DNA of 61,574 bases from an uncultured Alistipes sp. (GTDB lineage Bacteria; Bacteroidota; Bacteroidia; Bacteroidales; Rikenellaceae), in contig CAMWTS010000012.1 in NCBI GenBank assembly GCA_947177225.1, positions 1-61,574 on the forward strand, read 5' to 3'. This document shows, piece by piece, positions 9,494-17,907 of this stretch; the stretch's first letter is position 1; each line of letters opens with the position of its first letter. Both the position numbers and the translations under genes were made by a program. The notes under the pieces are model-generated. The model was not told the DNA's origin and did no database searches. It saw only the letters and a program-made list of their open reading frames with translations.

Positions 9494-9501
9494 TATCTTT
9501 G
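9494..9501 (+). promoter_or_regulatory. -7 box for the 9.5-kb lipoprotein gene
   Basis: TATCTTTG, 31 bp before the ATG at 9533. The rest of the 9252-9532 gap is AT-rich, with one leftward TATATTTG (9368-9375) but no convincing gene. Confidence 0.5.
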
Positions 9502-9532
9502 ATAGGATTTATTCACTTAAAAATTGATCTCT

Positions 9533-11944
9533 ATGAAAAATCTGCTGTTAAAATTGTCGTATCTGCTGCCGGCAGCAATGCTGACCCTGGCAGCCTGTTC
9601 GGAGGACAATGTCGACGAACCCGCAACCCAAGAGTATTGTGTTACGGAGTTCGAGTCGACCGACATGCCCGCAACGATTCCGGCCGAAGGCGGCGACTAC
9701 ACACTGACCTTCAAGTTGACGACGGTGACCCGCACCGTTCAGAGCGAAACGGTATTCGAGCCGTGGAGTTACAGATTGACACTCGGCCAGGCCGCAGCCG
9801 ATGCCGTGGAGGTCACTGTGCCGACAACCGAAATCACCGTAGCCATAGGCGAAAACCGCAGCAAGGAGCCGCGGGCGGTGAAGATCGAGATGGCGAATGG
9901 AATCGCCGGCGAGACTTCGACCTGGACGACAATCGCCGAGGCACAGCAGGAGCCGGCACTCAAAGATTATATAGTCACTACATTCAAGTCGTCGAACCTG
10001 CCCGAGCAGGTGCCATTCAACGGCGGCGAATACCGGCTCGAATTCGAGACCGCGACAGAGACCCGTTCGGCCGAAGCGATATTCGTCGGGTGGCAGTATC
10101 GCATAACGACAGACGGCAGGATCGGCGATCCGGTCGCAGTCGACAATCCCACCGAGAGCATATCACTGCCTATACCGCCCAACTATACCGAAAACCACTG
10201 CACGATAGTGGTCGAAATGGCCGACACGGACGAGAATCCCGCATGGACAAAAATCGCCGAGACACGGCAGGAACCCGCACTGACGCTTGCCGCAGGATTC
10301 TATTGGGCAAAGGGCAACGTAACGCTCAAAGACGGACGCTTCGCCATAGCCGACCGCCAATCCGATCCGGGACTGCTGTTCCGCCATCAGAGCATCTACG
10401 GCGTTGTCAACGAGGGTTCGACATACGGCGGCACGGCCTACACGCCCGAAGCCGTGACCATTGCACTGACGGATATTCCATACGATATAGACGGTGCCGA
10501 CCCGTGCCGTCTCATAAGCGACAATCTGCGCACGCCGTCGCATGCCGAGATGTGGTATCTCTACGACGTGGAGGATTATCAGACACTGCGCTCGCTCGAC
10601 GGAATAAACGGCATGGGATATCTCGACAGCGACCTTTTCCTGCCTTATTGCGGTGTGCTCGACATAATAACCGGAAGCATCTCGATGCGTTCGCAGGCCG
10701 GCGGCTACTGGGGACTGGGCGGCAACATCAACGGCGACGGATTGATATATGTGCTCAACGAGGAGTATTCGCTGCTGCACTACGACCTTGTCGGCAGCAA
10801 CATGGCATCGCTACGCTGCGTGAAAAACCTGCGTCTGCCGGAGTATGTGTCGCACACTCCGCAGACGGTCGACAACAACGCATCGTTCAAACTGACGATC
10901 AACCTCGATCACGGAGAGCTGACGCACTATCGCGTCGCACTCGAAGCCGACGACGGCACCTATACTGAGACCAGCGCCGTGGAGTCGAATCCGACGGTGG
11001 TGATGACCGTTCCGGAGAACAGCTCCAAGCAGAGCCGCGAATGGCACATAATGGTCGACGGCATCGACAGCGGAGCCAAACTGGTGCAGCCCGGCATGAA
11101 AGACTATGCACTTTACGTATCGCACTCGCCGCAAAAGAGCGGTTACGAGGCTTTCACGCTGACGGTGGTATGCGACAGCGATATGGCATCGTTCCCCGTA
11201 GCGGCCAAGGGCGACGACGGCACCGAGATCACGGCCTACGGCTCGGGAGAGAATCCGAGAGTGGAGCTCACGATTCCGGAGAACAGCGACAAGGAGCGCA
11301 CATTCTCGATATGGGTCAACGGCATCGACACGGGACGCAGCGTCGTGCAGGAGGCCTGCCCCGACAAGAGCGGATTTTCAGTCGAGTGGAGTTCGGGTTA
11401 TCTGACCATCGTCGACGGAGAATATACGTTTGCCGCAGAAAAGGAGCGGGGAATGTATTTCAAATGGCACAGCAAGTACGGCGTTGCCGTCGATGGCGCA
11501 GTCACCTCCAAGACCAAATACGAGGGCGTGGTCTACGCCCCCGAACGCCAGGAGATCGCCGCATGGGACGACGTACCGTACGGCGATGTCGACCCGTGCT
11601 CGCTGGTGGCACCTGCCGGCACATGGTACATGCCCACGCTGGATCAGCTGAAAGAGCTGACGGCCGACGGTGCGAAAGATTGGGAGAAAGAGGTCTTCCG
11701 CATGTGCAGCGACGGCAGCCAACAGGTCTACATGGCCACATCAGGCCAGCTCTACAAGGACGGTTCGAAGACCATGCTTCCGACGATAATATCGATATGG
11801 TCGTCGGAGGAGAGTGCTTCGAAGGCCGGCCAATACTGCTATATGTCGTGGTCGACGGCCACCACTTCGAACAATCCGGTGCTGTCGACCGGAGGCGTGG
11901 TTCCCAATACGGCCATGATGGTGCGCTGCGTGCGCAACAAATAG
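9533..11944 (+). CDS. large repeat-containing surface lipoprotein
   Basis: 803 aa starting MKNLLLKLSYLL with lipobox LAAC and acidic SEDNVDE after the cysteine, a pattern compatible with surface lipoprotein export in Bacteroidetes. Residues of about 35-140 and 145-245 are two similar Ig/BACON-like repeats (YCVTEFES..MP..IP and YIVTTFKS..LP..VP). Two further related pairs follow: a FISUMP-like module around 260-425 (YWAKGNVTLKDG, DPCRLISD) and again around 615-800 (GYLTIVDGEYTF, VDPCSLVAPAGTWYMPT), linked by two Ig-like segments with YVSHTPQ and YVSHSPQ. No catalytic motif. Probably adhesive or glycan-binding. Confidence 0.7.
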   Translation: MKNLLLKLSYLLPAAMLTLAACSEDNVDEPATQEYCVTEFESTDMPATIPAEGGDYTLTFKLTTVTRTVQSETVFEPWSYRLTLGQAAADAVEVTVPTTEITVAIGENRSKEPRAVKIEMANGIAGETSTWTTIAEAQQEPALKDYIVTTFKSSNLPEQVPFNGGEYRLEFETATETRSAEAIFVGWQYRITTDGRIGDPVAVDNPTESISLPIPPNYTENHCTIVVEMADTDENPAWTKIAETRQEPALTLAAGFYWAKGNVTLKDGRFAIADRQSDPGLLFRHQSIYGVVNEGSTYGGTAYTPEAVTIALTDIPYDIDGADPCRLISDNLRTPSHAEMWYLYDVEDYQTLRSLDGINGMGYLDSDLFLPYCGVLDIITGSISMRSQAGGYWGLGGNINGDGLIYVLNEEYSLLHYDLVGSNMASLRCVKNLRLPEYVSHTPQTVDNNASFKLTINLDHGELTHYRVALEADDGTYTETSAVESNPTVVMTVPENSSKQSREWHIMVDGIDSGAKLVQPGMKDYALYVSHSPQKSGYEAFTLTVVCDSDMASFPVAAKGDDGTEITAYGSGENPRVELTIPENSDKERTFSIWVNGIDTGRSVVQEACPDKSGFSVEWSSGYLTIVDGEYTFAAEKERGMYFKWHSKYGVAVDGAVTSKTKYEGVVYAPERQEIAAWDDVPYGDVDPCSLVAPAGTWYMPTLDQLKELTADGAKDWEKEVFRMCSDGSQQVYMATSGQLYKDGSKTMLPTIISIWSSEESASKAGQYCYMSWSTATTSNNPVLSTGGVVPNTAMMVRCVRNK

Positions 11945-11968
11945 AGCGGCATTTGACGCTCGGATACG

Positions 11969-12002
11969 GCGGAGCGGTCTTCGAAGGCCGCTCCGTTTTT
12001 TT
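11969..12002 (+). terminator. rho-independent terminator
   Basis: Perfect 8-bp stem CGGAGCGG/CCGCTCCG followed by seven T. Confidence 0.8.
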
Positions 12003-12099
12003 GCCCCCGGTACGATACGACCGCCCTGGCGGAGTGCGTATAATGCCTCCGGCGGCGGCAAATCCGACGCACCGGTAAAACATATTTTCACGGAAATAA

Positions 12100-12129
12100 T
12101 TGAAAATCGCATTTTTTATATTATCTTTG
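12100..12129 (+). promoter_or_regulatory. promoter for acyl-CoA synthetase
   Basis: TATCTTTG at 12122-12129 with TTG at 12100-12102, 19-bp spacer. Confidence 0.65.
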
Positions 12130-12156
12130 TCTTTATTATCAACAGATTGAGATTTT

Positions 12157-13857
12157 ATGTTAGACCGAAACTTAATAAAGATCTACGAGCAGAGTTTTCG
12201 CGACAACCGTGAAATGTCGGCTCTGACCGACTATTTCAAGGGCGAATCGTTCTCATATTACGAGATGGCCAAGGAGATCGCCAAACTGCATCTGCTCTTC
12301 GGAAAGGCAGGTATCAGACGCGGCGACAAAATCGCACTCATCGGACGCAACAACACTCGCTGGTGCATAACATATATAGCCACGATAACATACGGCGCCG
12401 TCATAGTGCCCATTCTGCAAGACTTCGCCCCCAACGACGTGGTGCATATCATCAACCACTCGGAGAGCAAGCTGCTGTTCATAGGCGACAACTTCTGGGA
12501 CGATATCGAGGAGGATCAGATACCGCAGATCGACGCGGTGTTCTCGCTCACCGACTACCACGTCATACACGAGCGCAGCGGCCACACGCTGACCAAATAT
12601 GTCGGCAACATCGTGCGCCACTATCGCGAGGCCTATCCGCGCGGATTCAGCGTCAACGACATAAAATATCCCGACATACCCAACGATGCCGTATGCCTTC
12701 TGAACTACACATCGGGCACCACGGGCTCGTCGAAGGGAGTTATGCTGACAGTCAACAATCTCACGGGCAACGTGCTGTTCGCCATGAGCGTCGACAACCC
12801 GCTTACGGGCGAACGCTATTTCCACAAGGGCGGCCGCACGCTGTCGTTCCTGCCGCTGGCGCACGCCTACGGCTGCGCGTTCGACTTTCTGACCCAGCTG
12901 GCATGCGGCGCACACATAACACTGCTGGGACGCATTCCCTCGCCCAAGATACTCGTCGAGGCCATGCAGGTTACGCGTCCGACCGTAATATGCAGTGTGC
13001 CGCTGATACTTGAAAAGGTATACCGCAAGAGCATTCTGCCGCTGTTGGAGAAGGGACCGATGAGCATAGCCATGAAGATTCCGCTGATAAACACAGCCAT
13101 CTACTCGACCATACGCTCGCGGCTGATGGAGCAGTTCGGCGGCTGTCTCAACCTCTTCATAGTCGGAGGCGCGGCACTCAATCAGGAGACCGAGGCTTTT
13201 CTGCGCAAGATAAAGTTCCCGCTAACGGTGGGTTACGGCATGACCGAGTGTGCACCGCTCATCAGTTTCAGCGATCATCAGGACTTCAAAGCCGGTTCAT
13301 GCGGCAAGTATCTGCACGGTTATCTCGAAGCCAAGATCGAATCCGACGATCCGGCACACACTCCCGGCGAGCTGCTTGTGCGCGGCGAACATGTAATGAA
13401 GGGATACTTCAAGAATGACAAAGCCACGGCAGCGGTTCTGTCGCACGACGGCTGGCTGCGCACGGGCGACATGTGCACGATGGATCCCGACGGAACGCTC
13501 TACATACGCGGCCGCTCGAAGACGATGATCCTGACCGGATCGGGGCAGAACATCTATCCCGAAGAGATCGAAGACAAGCTCAACAACATGTATATGGTGT
13601 TGGAGTCGCTCGTGGTCGAGAACAACGGCAAACTGACGGCCATCGTCGTCCCCGACTACGAACTGGCCAACATGGAGGGTATCGATGTCGAGAAGTTGCC
13701 CGACATCATGGCCGAAAATCTCAAACAGCTCAACTCGGCAATAGCCTCTTACGAGCGCATAGCCAATGTGGTGATCTATCCGAAAGAGTTCGAGAAGACA
13801 CCCAAGCGAAGCATAAAGCGATATCTCTACAACGCAGCCACACTCAATCTGTCGTAA
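12157..13857 (+). CDS. long-chain fatty acid-CoA ligase (AMP-binding)
   Basis: 566 aa ANL-superfamily enzyme that activates a fatty acid through an acyl-adenylate to acyl-CoA. The P-loop NYTSGTTGSSKG lies near residue 185; GYGMTECAP is the A5 motif; TGDM and the hinge RSKTMI..SGQNIYPEEIE (A8) follow; the catalytic lysine region near the end is KTPKRSIKRYLY. Single gene with its own promoter and terminator. Substrate chain length is inferred from family only. Confidence 0.88.
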   Translation: MLDRNLIKIYEQSFRDNREMSALTDYFKGESFSYYEMAKEIAKLHLLFGKAGIRRGDKIALIGRNNTRWCITYIATITYGAVIVPILQDFAPNDVVHIINHSESKLLFIGDNFWDDIEEDQIPQIDAVFSLTDYHVIHERSGHTLTKYVGNIVRHYREAYPRGFSVNDIKYPDIPNDAVCLLNYTSGTTGSSKGVMLTVNNLTGNVLFAMSVDNPLTGERYFHKGGRTLSFLPLAHAYGCAFDFLTQLACGAHITLLGRIPSPKILVEAMQVTRPTVICSVPLILEKVYRKSILPLLEKGPMSIAMKIPLINTAIYSTIRSRLMEQFGGCLNLFIVGGAALNQETEAFLRKIKFPLTVGYGMTECAPLISFSDHQDFKAGSCGKYLHGYLEAKIESDDPAHTPGELLVRGEHVMKGYFKNDKATAAVLSHDGWLRTGDMCTMDPDGTLYIRGRSKTMILTGSGQNIYPEEIEDKLNNMYMVLESLVVENNGKLTAIVVPDYELANMEGIDVEKLPDIMAENLKQLNSAIASYERIANVVIYPKEFEKTPKRSIKRYLYNAATLNLS

Positions 13858-13888
13858 AACGCCGGTGTGCGCGGCCGCAATATGATCC

Positions 13889-13925
13889 AAAATCCGCTTG
13901 TCTGTAACCGGCAAGCGGATTTTTC
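13889..13925 (+). terminator. terminator after acyl-CoA synthetase
   Basis: 11-bp perfect inverted repeat (13890-13900 with 13912-13922) ending in a T run. Confidence 0.75.
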
Positions 13926-14015
13926 GATTAAATATCAGGAATATGTATGCGCAGATGCAGTGCCACCACAGCAAAAATAGGTATAAATACTATCTGAAAT
14001 CAGAATAAAATTATC

Positions 14016-14023
14016 CATCTTTG
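14016..14023 (+). promoter_or_regulatory. weak -7 box for porin operon
   Basis: CATCTTTG, one mismatch to TAnnTTTG, 33 bp before the porin ATG. Confidence 0.3.
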
Positions 14024-14056
14024 CGACGTGTATATTTTTTTAACGGATTATAAACA

Positions 14057-15151
14057 ATGAAACTCAAACATCTATTTGCGCTCGCCGCATTGTCTCTGTC
14101 GACGATGGGCGGCGTCGAGGCTCAGGACACGCAATCATTGGAGCAACAGATTGCAGCTCTGAACAACCGCATTGCCACACTTGAAGCCGAGCAGATTTCG
14201 ACGCAGCAGCAGTTGCAGGAATCCAAGACAAAATCGTTCTTCGACAAGCACATGAAGATTTCGGGATATATTCAGGTCGGATATGAATGGGTGGAGGACA
14301 ACACCACATCGTTCTATCTCAAACGCGCCCGCTTCAAGGTCGACGGCGACCTCTGGAAAGACAAGCTCGACTACTGCTTGCAGATCGAATTCGCATCGCC
14401 CAAGATTGTCGATGCCTACGTACGCTTCAAGCCCATGACACAGCTCAACGTGCAGCTGGGACAGTTCAAGATACCGTTCTCGATCGAGAATACCGAGTAT
14501 CCGCCCTTGAAGGCCGAGTTCATCGAGTATCCTATGGTGTTGACCAAACTGGTCAGAATGAACGACGTGTGCGGCATATCGTCTACGGGACGCGACATCG
14601 GCGGACAGCTCTACGGTTCGTTCTTCAAGCGCGACGGGTATCACATATTGAGCTACAACTTTGCCGTGATGAACGGTGCCGGCATCAACTGCACCGACAG
14701 CAACAAATCGAAAGATGTGGTAGGCCGTCTGATGATCCACCCCATAAAGAACCTTCTGCTGTCGGCATCGTACATGTTCAGCGAGGTTCCCATCGGCAAC
14801 AATCCATATGCCGAGGCTTCGCGATACGGATTCGGTGCCATGTATAATTGCCAGCGTTTCCTCGTGCGTTCGGAGTATGTCGTAGGTCGCACGGCCGGAG
14901 TCGATGCACACGGTGCATACGTCACTGCCGGTTACCGTTTCAACGCTCCTTTCACGGCTCTGGCACGCTGGGAGTTCTTCGACCAGGACAAGGCTCAGGC
15001 CGGCTATCGTCAGGTCAACTATTCGGTCGGCGTCGACTACCAGCCGTTGAAGTATCTGCGCATGCAGCTCAACTACACCTTCTCGACATTCAACCGCGAA
15101 GGACAGGGCAACCTCAACGGCATAAACCTCATGGTTTCGGGAATATTCTAA
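14057..15151 (+). CDS. OprO/OprP-type outer-membrane porin
   Basis: 364 aa. Signal peptide (to about GVEAQ), then a coiled-coil segment (residues about 25-55, LEQQIAALNNRIATLEAEQ) before a beta-barrel rich in alternating aromatic strands and ending in Phe. The motif KISGYIQVGYEW and FKVDGDLWKDKLDYCLQIEFA match phosphate-selective porin O/P families of Bacteroidetes. Probably a trimeric anion-selective channel. The next gene starts 22 nt downstream without a promoter, so they are likely co-transcribed. Confidence 0.82.
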   Translation: MKLKHLFALAALSLSTMGGVEAQDTQSLEQQIAALNNRIATLEAEQISTQQQLQESKTKSFFDKHMKISGYIQVGYEWVEDNTTSFYLKRARFKVDGDLWKDKLDYCLQIEFASPKIVDAYVRFKPMTQLNVQLGQFKIPFSIENTEYPPLKAEFIEYPMVLTKLVRMNDVCGISSTGRDIGGQLYGSFFKRDGYHILSYNFAVMNGAGINCTDSNKSKDVVGRLMIHPIKNLLLSASYMFSEVPIGNNPYAEASRYGFGAMYNCQRFLVRSEYVVGRTAGVDAHGAYVTAGYRFNAPFTALARWEFFDQDKAQAGYRQVNYSVGVDYQPLKYLRMQLNYTFSTFNREGQGNLNGINLMVSGIF

Positions 15152-15173
15152 ATCATATAACAGATAGTAAGAT

Positions 15174-16595
15174 ATGAGTAATTTCATGAAAAAACTGCTG
15201 GTCGAGGACTGGGTGGTCGTCATAGTAAGCATTCCGCTGCTGCTGATCGCCGGTCTGGCCGACATGCTGCCCGGCAACGGTCCCAAGGTGCCGTCGACAT
15301 TGGCTACGGGCGAGGCATGGGCAAACATCGGAGTGCTGTTCGCCATAGCTCTGGTGGTGCTGTTCATAGGCAACAAGATGCTCAAACGTCCGCTGCGCGG
15401 TCTGCTGGTATCGTTCATCGTGGTGTTTGCCGTGGCACTGCTGGCACAGTGGGTGGCCAAGATCGAGACGATAAAGTATTACGGCTTCGAGGCCGTCTTC
15501 TTTTCGGTCATCTTCGGACTCATCATACGCAACTATTTCCATATCCCCGAATGGCTGAAACCTGCTGTTCAGGGTGAGTTCTTCATAAAGATCGGTGTGG
15601 TATGTCTCGGTGCTACGATTCTGTTCCGCGACGTGATGGAGTCGAGCAGCGTAGGTCTGTTGCAGGCACTGGTTGTGGTGTGCATCGTGTGGTTCTTCGC
15701 CTACTGGCTCGCACGCCGGCTGAAAGTCGACCGTGCAACGGCCATGACACTGTCGAGCGGCGTCTCGATATGCGGTGTCTCGGCATGTATCACGGCTGCG
15801 CGCGTAGCCGGCACCGACGACAAGAAGCTGTCGTACATAGTTTCGGTGGTGTTGATAATCGTCGTACCGATGATCTATCTCATGCCGTGGCTCGCCGACA
15901 TGCTCGTACCACTGCTTAGCGACGATCCGGCCGTACAGCAGGAGATAGCCGGAGCATGGATCGGCGGAACGATCGATACGACCAGCGGCGTGACCGCTTC
16001 GTCGGCCATGGTCAGCGACGAGGCCAACAAGGTTGCCGTCATCGTCAAGGCCACGCAGAACGTACTGATCGGCGTGGTGGCGTTCTTCATCGCCCTCTAC
16101 CTCTCGACCAAGACCGAGAACAAGGGACAGTCGCAGCGTCCGTCGCTCGGCATCGTATGGGAGAAGTTCCCGAAATTTATCCTCGGATTCGTAGCCGCAT
16201 CGCTCGTATTCAGCCTCTGCGAGTCCAATGCCATATTCCCCGATGCCTCGAAAGCCACGGGTCTTGCCAAGACCTTCTCGACGTTCTTCTTCTCGCTCGC
16301 GTTCGTCTGCATCGGTCTGGATACGCGTCTGAAAGATATCATATCGAAAGAGAACCGCAACGCCCTCTACGCATTCCTCGGTGCGCAGTGCTTCAACATC
16401 ATCGCTACATTCATGGTGGCATGGCTGCTGTTCGGCATTGTCAAACCTGCCATGTCGTCCGACGATGCGCAGCAAACGGCCGAAACCAGCCCGATAAACA
16501 TCAAGATGTCGACCGATACGGTACGTTACACAGGCAACGACACCGGCGAGGAGGTCGACTTCGAGACTATCGAAGATCTGGGCAAGGACATGTAA
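15174..16595 (+). CDS. YeiH-family putative sulfate exporter
   Basis: 473 aa with about 10-12 membrane helices. Family features (UPF0324, Cons_hypoth698) include the conserved stretch TLSSGVSICGVSACIT and GGTIDTTSGVTASSAMV. Members are annotated as putative sulfate exporters, but direct evidence is thin. Longer than E. coli YeiH (about 350 aa) because of an added hydrophilic C-terminal tail after residue 420. Pairing with an anion porin suggests small-anion flux across both membranes. Confidence 0.8.
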   Translation: MSNFMKKLLVEDWVVVIVSIPLLLIAGLADMLPGNGPKVPSTLATGEAWANIGVLFAIALVVLFIGNKMLKRPLRGLLVSFIVVFAVALLAQWVAKIETIKYYGFEAVFFSVIFGLIIRNYFHIPEWLKPAVQGEFFIKIGVVCLGATILFRDVMESSSVGLLQALVVVCIVWFFAYWLARRLKVDRATAMTLSSGVSICGVSACITAARVAGTDDKKLSYIVSVVLIIVVPMIYLMPWLADMLVPLLSDDPAVQQEIAGAWIGGTIDTTSGVTASSAMVSDEANKVAVIVKATQNVLIGVVAFFIALYLSTKTENKGQSQRPSLGIVWEKFPKFILGFVAASLVFSLCESNAIFPDASKATGLAKTFSTFFFSLAFVCIGLDTRLKDIISKENRNALYAFLGAQCFNIIATFMVAWLLFGIVKPAMSSDDAQQTAETSPINIKMSTDTVRYTGNDTGEEVDFETIEDLGKDM

Positions 16596-16638
16596 TGATT
16601 TTCTCAAAAGGACGCGATCAGCGTTACTCAAAAATGCC

Positions 16639-16672
16639 GACCGGACAGATTGCACAATCTGTCCGGTCGTCG
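16639..16672. terminator. perfect 14-bp inverted repeat downstream of yeiH-type gene
   Basis: GACCGGACAGATTG (16639-16652) pairs perfectly with 16655-16668. A weak T-rich tail follows. Likely terminates the porin operon. Confidence 0.6.
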
Positions 16673-16845
16673 TTTCTCGCGGGGCAACAACCGATCGTAT
16701 CGGCAATATCGCCGCCAAGCCTCAACACCGCCTGCTCTGCCATCATACACTTCGGGCAGAGACGACTCAACGCAATCGACACGATTCCGTCACAGCAGCC
16801 CGTCGCGGCAATACGGCGAACACCGATGCTAACAGAGAGGATACA

Positions 16846-16884
16846 CAAAAAACAGAGAGCTACATTTCTGTAACTCTCTGTTTT
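16846..16884 (-). terminator. terminator of tRNA-Phe
   Basis: Leftward hairpin with arms around AACAGAGAG and CTCTCTGTT, followed on the minus strand by a run of T, just after the tRNA 3' end. Confidence 0.75.
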
Positions 16885-16889
16885 CGGAG

Positions 16890-16962
16890 TGGTACCACCG
16901 GGAGTCGAACCAGGGACACAAGGATTTTCAGTCCTTTGCTCTACCAACTGAGCTATGGCACC
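16890..16962 (-). tRNA. tRNA-Phe (GAA)
   Basis: 73-nt cloverleaf. Acceptor GGTGCCA pairs with TGGTACC; D-arm TAGCTCAGTTGGTAGAGCA; anticodon loop CTGAAAA gives GAA; T-loop GGTTCGACTCC. CCA is not encoded. Confidence 0.96.
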
Positions 16963-16991
16963 ATCATGCGCTTATCATATCTAAGCGAGTG

Positions 16992-17022
16992 CAAAGGTAG
17001 ACAAAAAATCCGAACTTGCAAA
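16992..17022 (-). promoter_or_regulatory. tRNA-Phe promoter
   Basis: Leftward TACCTTTG (16992-16999) with TTTG -33 (17019-17022) and 19-bp spacer. Confidence 0.65.
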
Positions 17023-17117
17023 GATTTTATCGATTTTTTTTGCAAAAAAAACAGACTTGCGGCCGTTTGTTCCACCTCTATATACACTCCCGATTTCACC
17101 TCTCTCCGGCACTTAGC

Positions 17118-17223
17118 TACGGTCGGCACGGTGCAGACCGCTGTACGAACGCCGTGTGCCGCACAGTCGCCGCCGGAGTCGGGCCGCCCCACATGCAGTG
17201 ACATGCCGGTGAGGTATGACTAT
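17118..17223 (-). pseudogene. possible degraded phosphodiester-glycosidase-like fragment
   Basis: Just beyond the stop of the upstream small membrane ORF, a different frame reads SLHVGRPDSGGDCAAHGV. From memory this resembles a segment (LH.G.PD) that follows an INDVPL-type motif in some Bacteroidales secreted proteins. Here that motif (SINDIPL) ends the preceding ORF, so a frameshift or stop may separate two parts of one old gene. Homology search needed; low confidence. Confidence 0.25.
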
Positions 17224-17592
17224 TCACAGCGGAATATCGTTGATCGAAGCGTCGCTAATCTCGGAGAATCCGCATGCGAGCGAATCTGCCTCGCAGCCAA
17301 GCTGCTCCTGCTCCTCGGCGGGGGCAACGGTCTGCGGCCGATGCTCGGAATCTGAGGTCTGCTCGGCGGAGCTCTGTTCGGTCTGTCCGCCGTTACTGTC
17401 CGACAGCAGCGCATCGGCAATTCTCACTCCGCCCACGATGATCGAAACCGCTGCCGCTATCAGCAGAAAACGACGGCTGCTTCGGGCAGAACCGCCTGCA
17501 TTGCGGCTGTTGTCGATCGGTTGAGTGGCCGGTTCCTCGCCGCCGCCTATAATGCGAATCTCGTCGTCGCGTATCTCGTTTTGCTCTTCCAT
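17224..17592 (-). CDS. small single-span membrane protein, possibly truncated
   Basis: 122 aa starting MEEQNEIRDDEIRIIGGG at 17592 (an upstream TTG is less likely). A charged cytoplasmic N-terminus is followed by one hydrophobic span (about residues 43-62, FLLIAAAVSIIVGGVRIADA) and an acidic Gln/Glu-rich tail ending SINDIPL. The C-terminus looks abrupt; matching frames continue beyond the stop (see fragment at 17118-17223), so this may be the surviving front of a longer envelope protein. Start lies one base after the stop of a sigma-factor-like tail. Confidence 0.45.
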   Translation of the reverse strand: MEEQNEIRDDEIRIIGGGEEPATQPIDNSRNAGGSARSSRRFLLIAAAVSIIVGGVRIADALLSDSNGGQTEQSSAEQTSDSEHRPQTVAPAEEQEQLGCEADSLACGFSEISDASINDIPL

Positions 17593-17593
17593 A

Positions 17594-17632
17594 CTATTCA
17601 ATCTCTTTGTCCAACAAATGCTTCAACTTGCG
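17594..17632 (-). pseudogene. relic tail of an ECF sigma factor
   Basis: Minus-strand reading RKLKHLLDKEIE followed by TAG. This is the typical C-terminal end of ECF sigma-70 region 4, but the codon before it is a stop (TGA) and no helix-turn-helix sequence is preserved upstream. Inferred to be a remnant; a chance match cannot be excluded over so short a stretch. Confidence 0.35.
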
Positions 17633-17733
17633 TCAAAGCCTCGCCGACGCCGTGAGCGTGCGGGTGACATAGGCACCAGACCGCTCGACGTGGATATTAT
17701 CAGAGTCTTCATCATACGACCGATCCGGCGATA

Positions 17734-17765
17734 CAAATTTAGATATTTTATTCGTCCGAGGCAAA
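17734..17765 (-). promoter_or_regulatory. leftward promoter upstream of decayed locus
   Basis: TAAATTTG (17734-17741) and TTTG -33 (17762-17765), 20-bp spacer. It is about 140 bp ahead of the small membrane ORF. Confidence 0.5.
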
Positions 17766-17852
17766 GGATTCGGGAAGTAATGTACGGAATGGCATGTTGC
17801 GTGTACGAAATATCGCGCGGCCGATTCAGCACTTAAAGTTATGACGCAGGCC

Positions 17853-17883
17853 TTGGGTATCTGCAAAAAAGTTATTAACTTTG
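17853..17883 (+). promoter_or_regulatory. promoter for flavodiiron protein
   Basis: TAACTTTG (17876-17883) with TTG at 17853-17855 and 20-bp spacer; ATG follows 25 bp later. Confidence 0.65.
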
Positions 17884-17907
17884 TTTCGTAAAACATATAT
17901 CAAAACT

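Noticed and set aside
15153..16718. 521-aa minus-strand ORF opposite the YeiH-type transporter
   Set aside because: Composition is His/Arg/Tyr-rich shadow of the transporter frame; the plus-strand frame has clear membrane helices and family motifs.
16620..16848. Cys-rich reading frame (CPKC, CAICP) on the minus strand after tRNA-Phe
   Set aside because: It runs through the perfect terminator hairpin, has no promoter and no good start.
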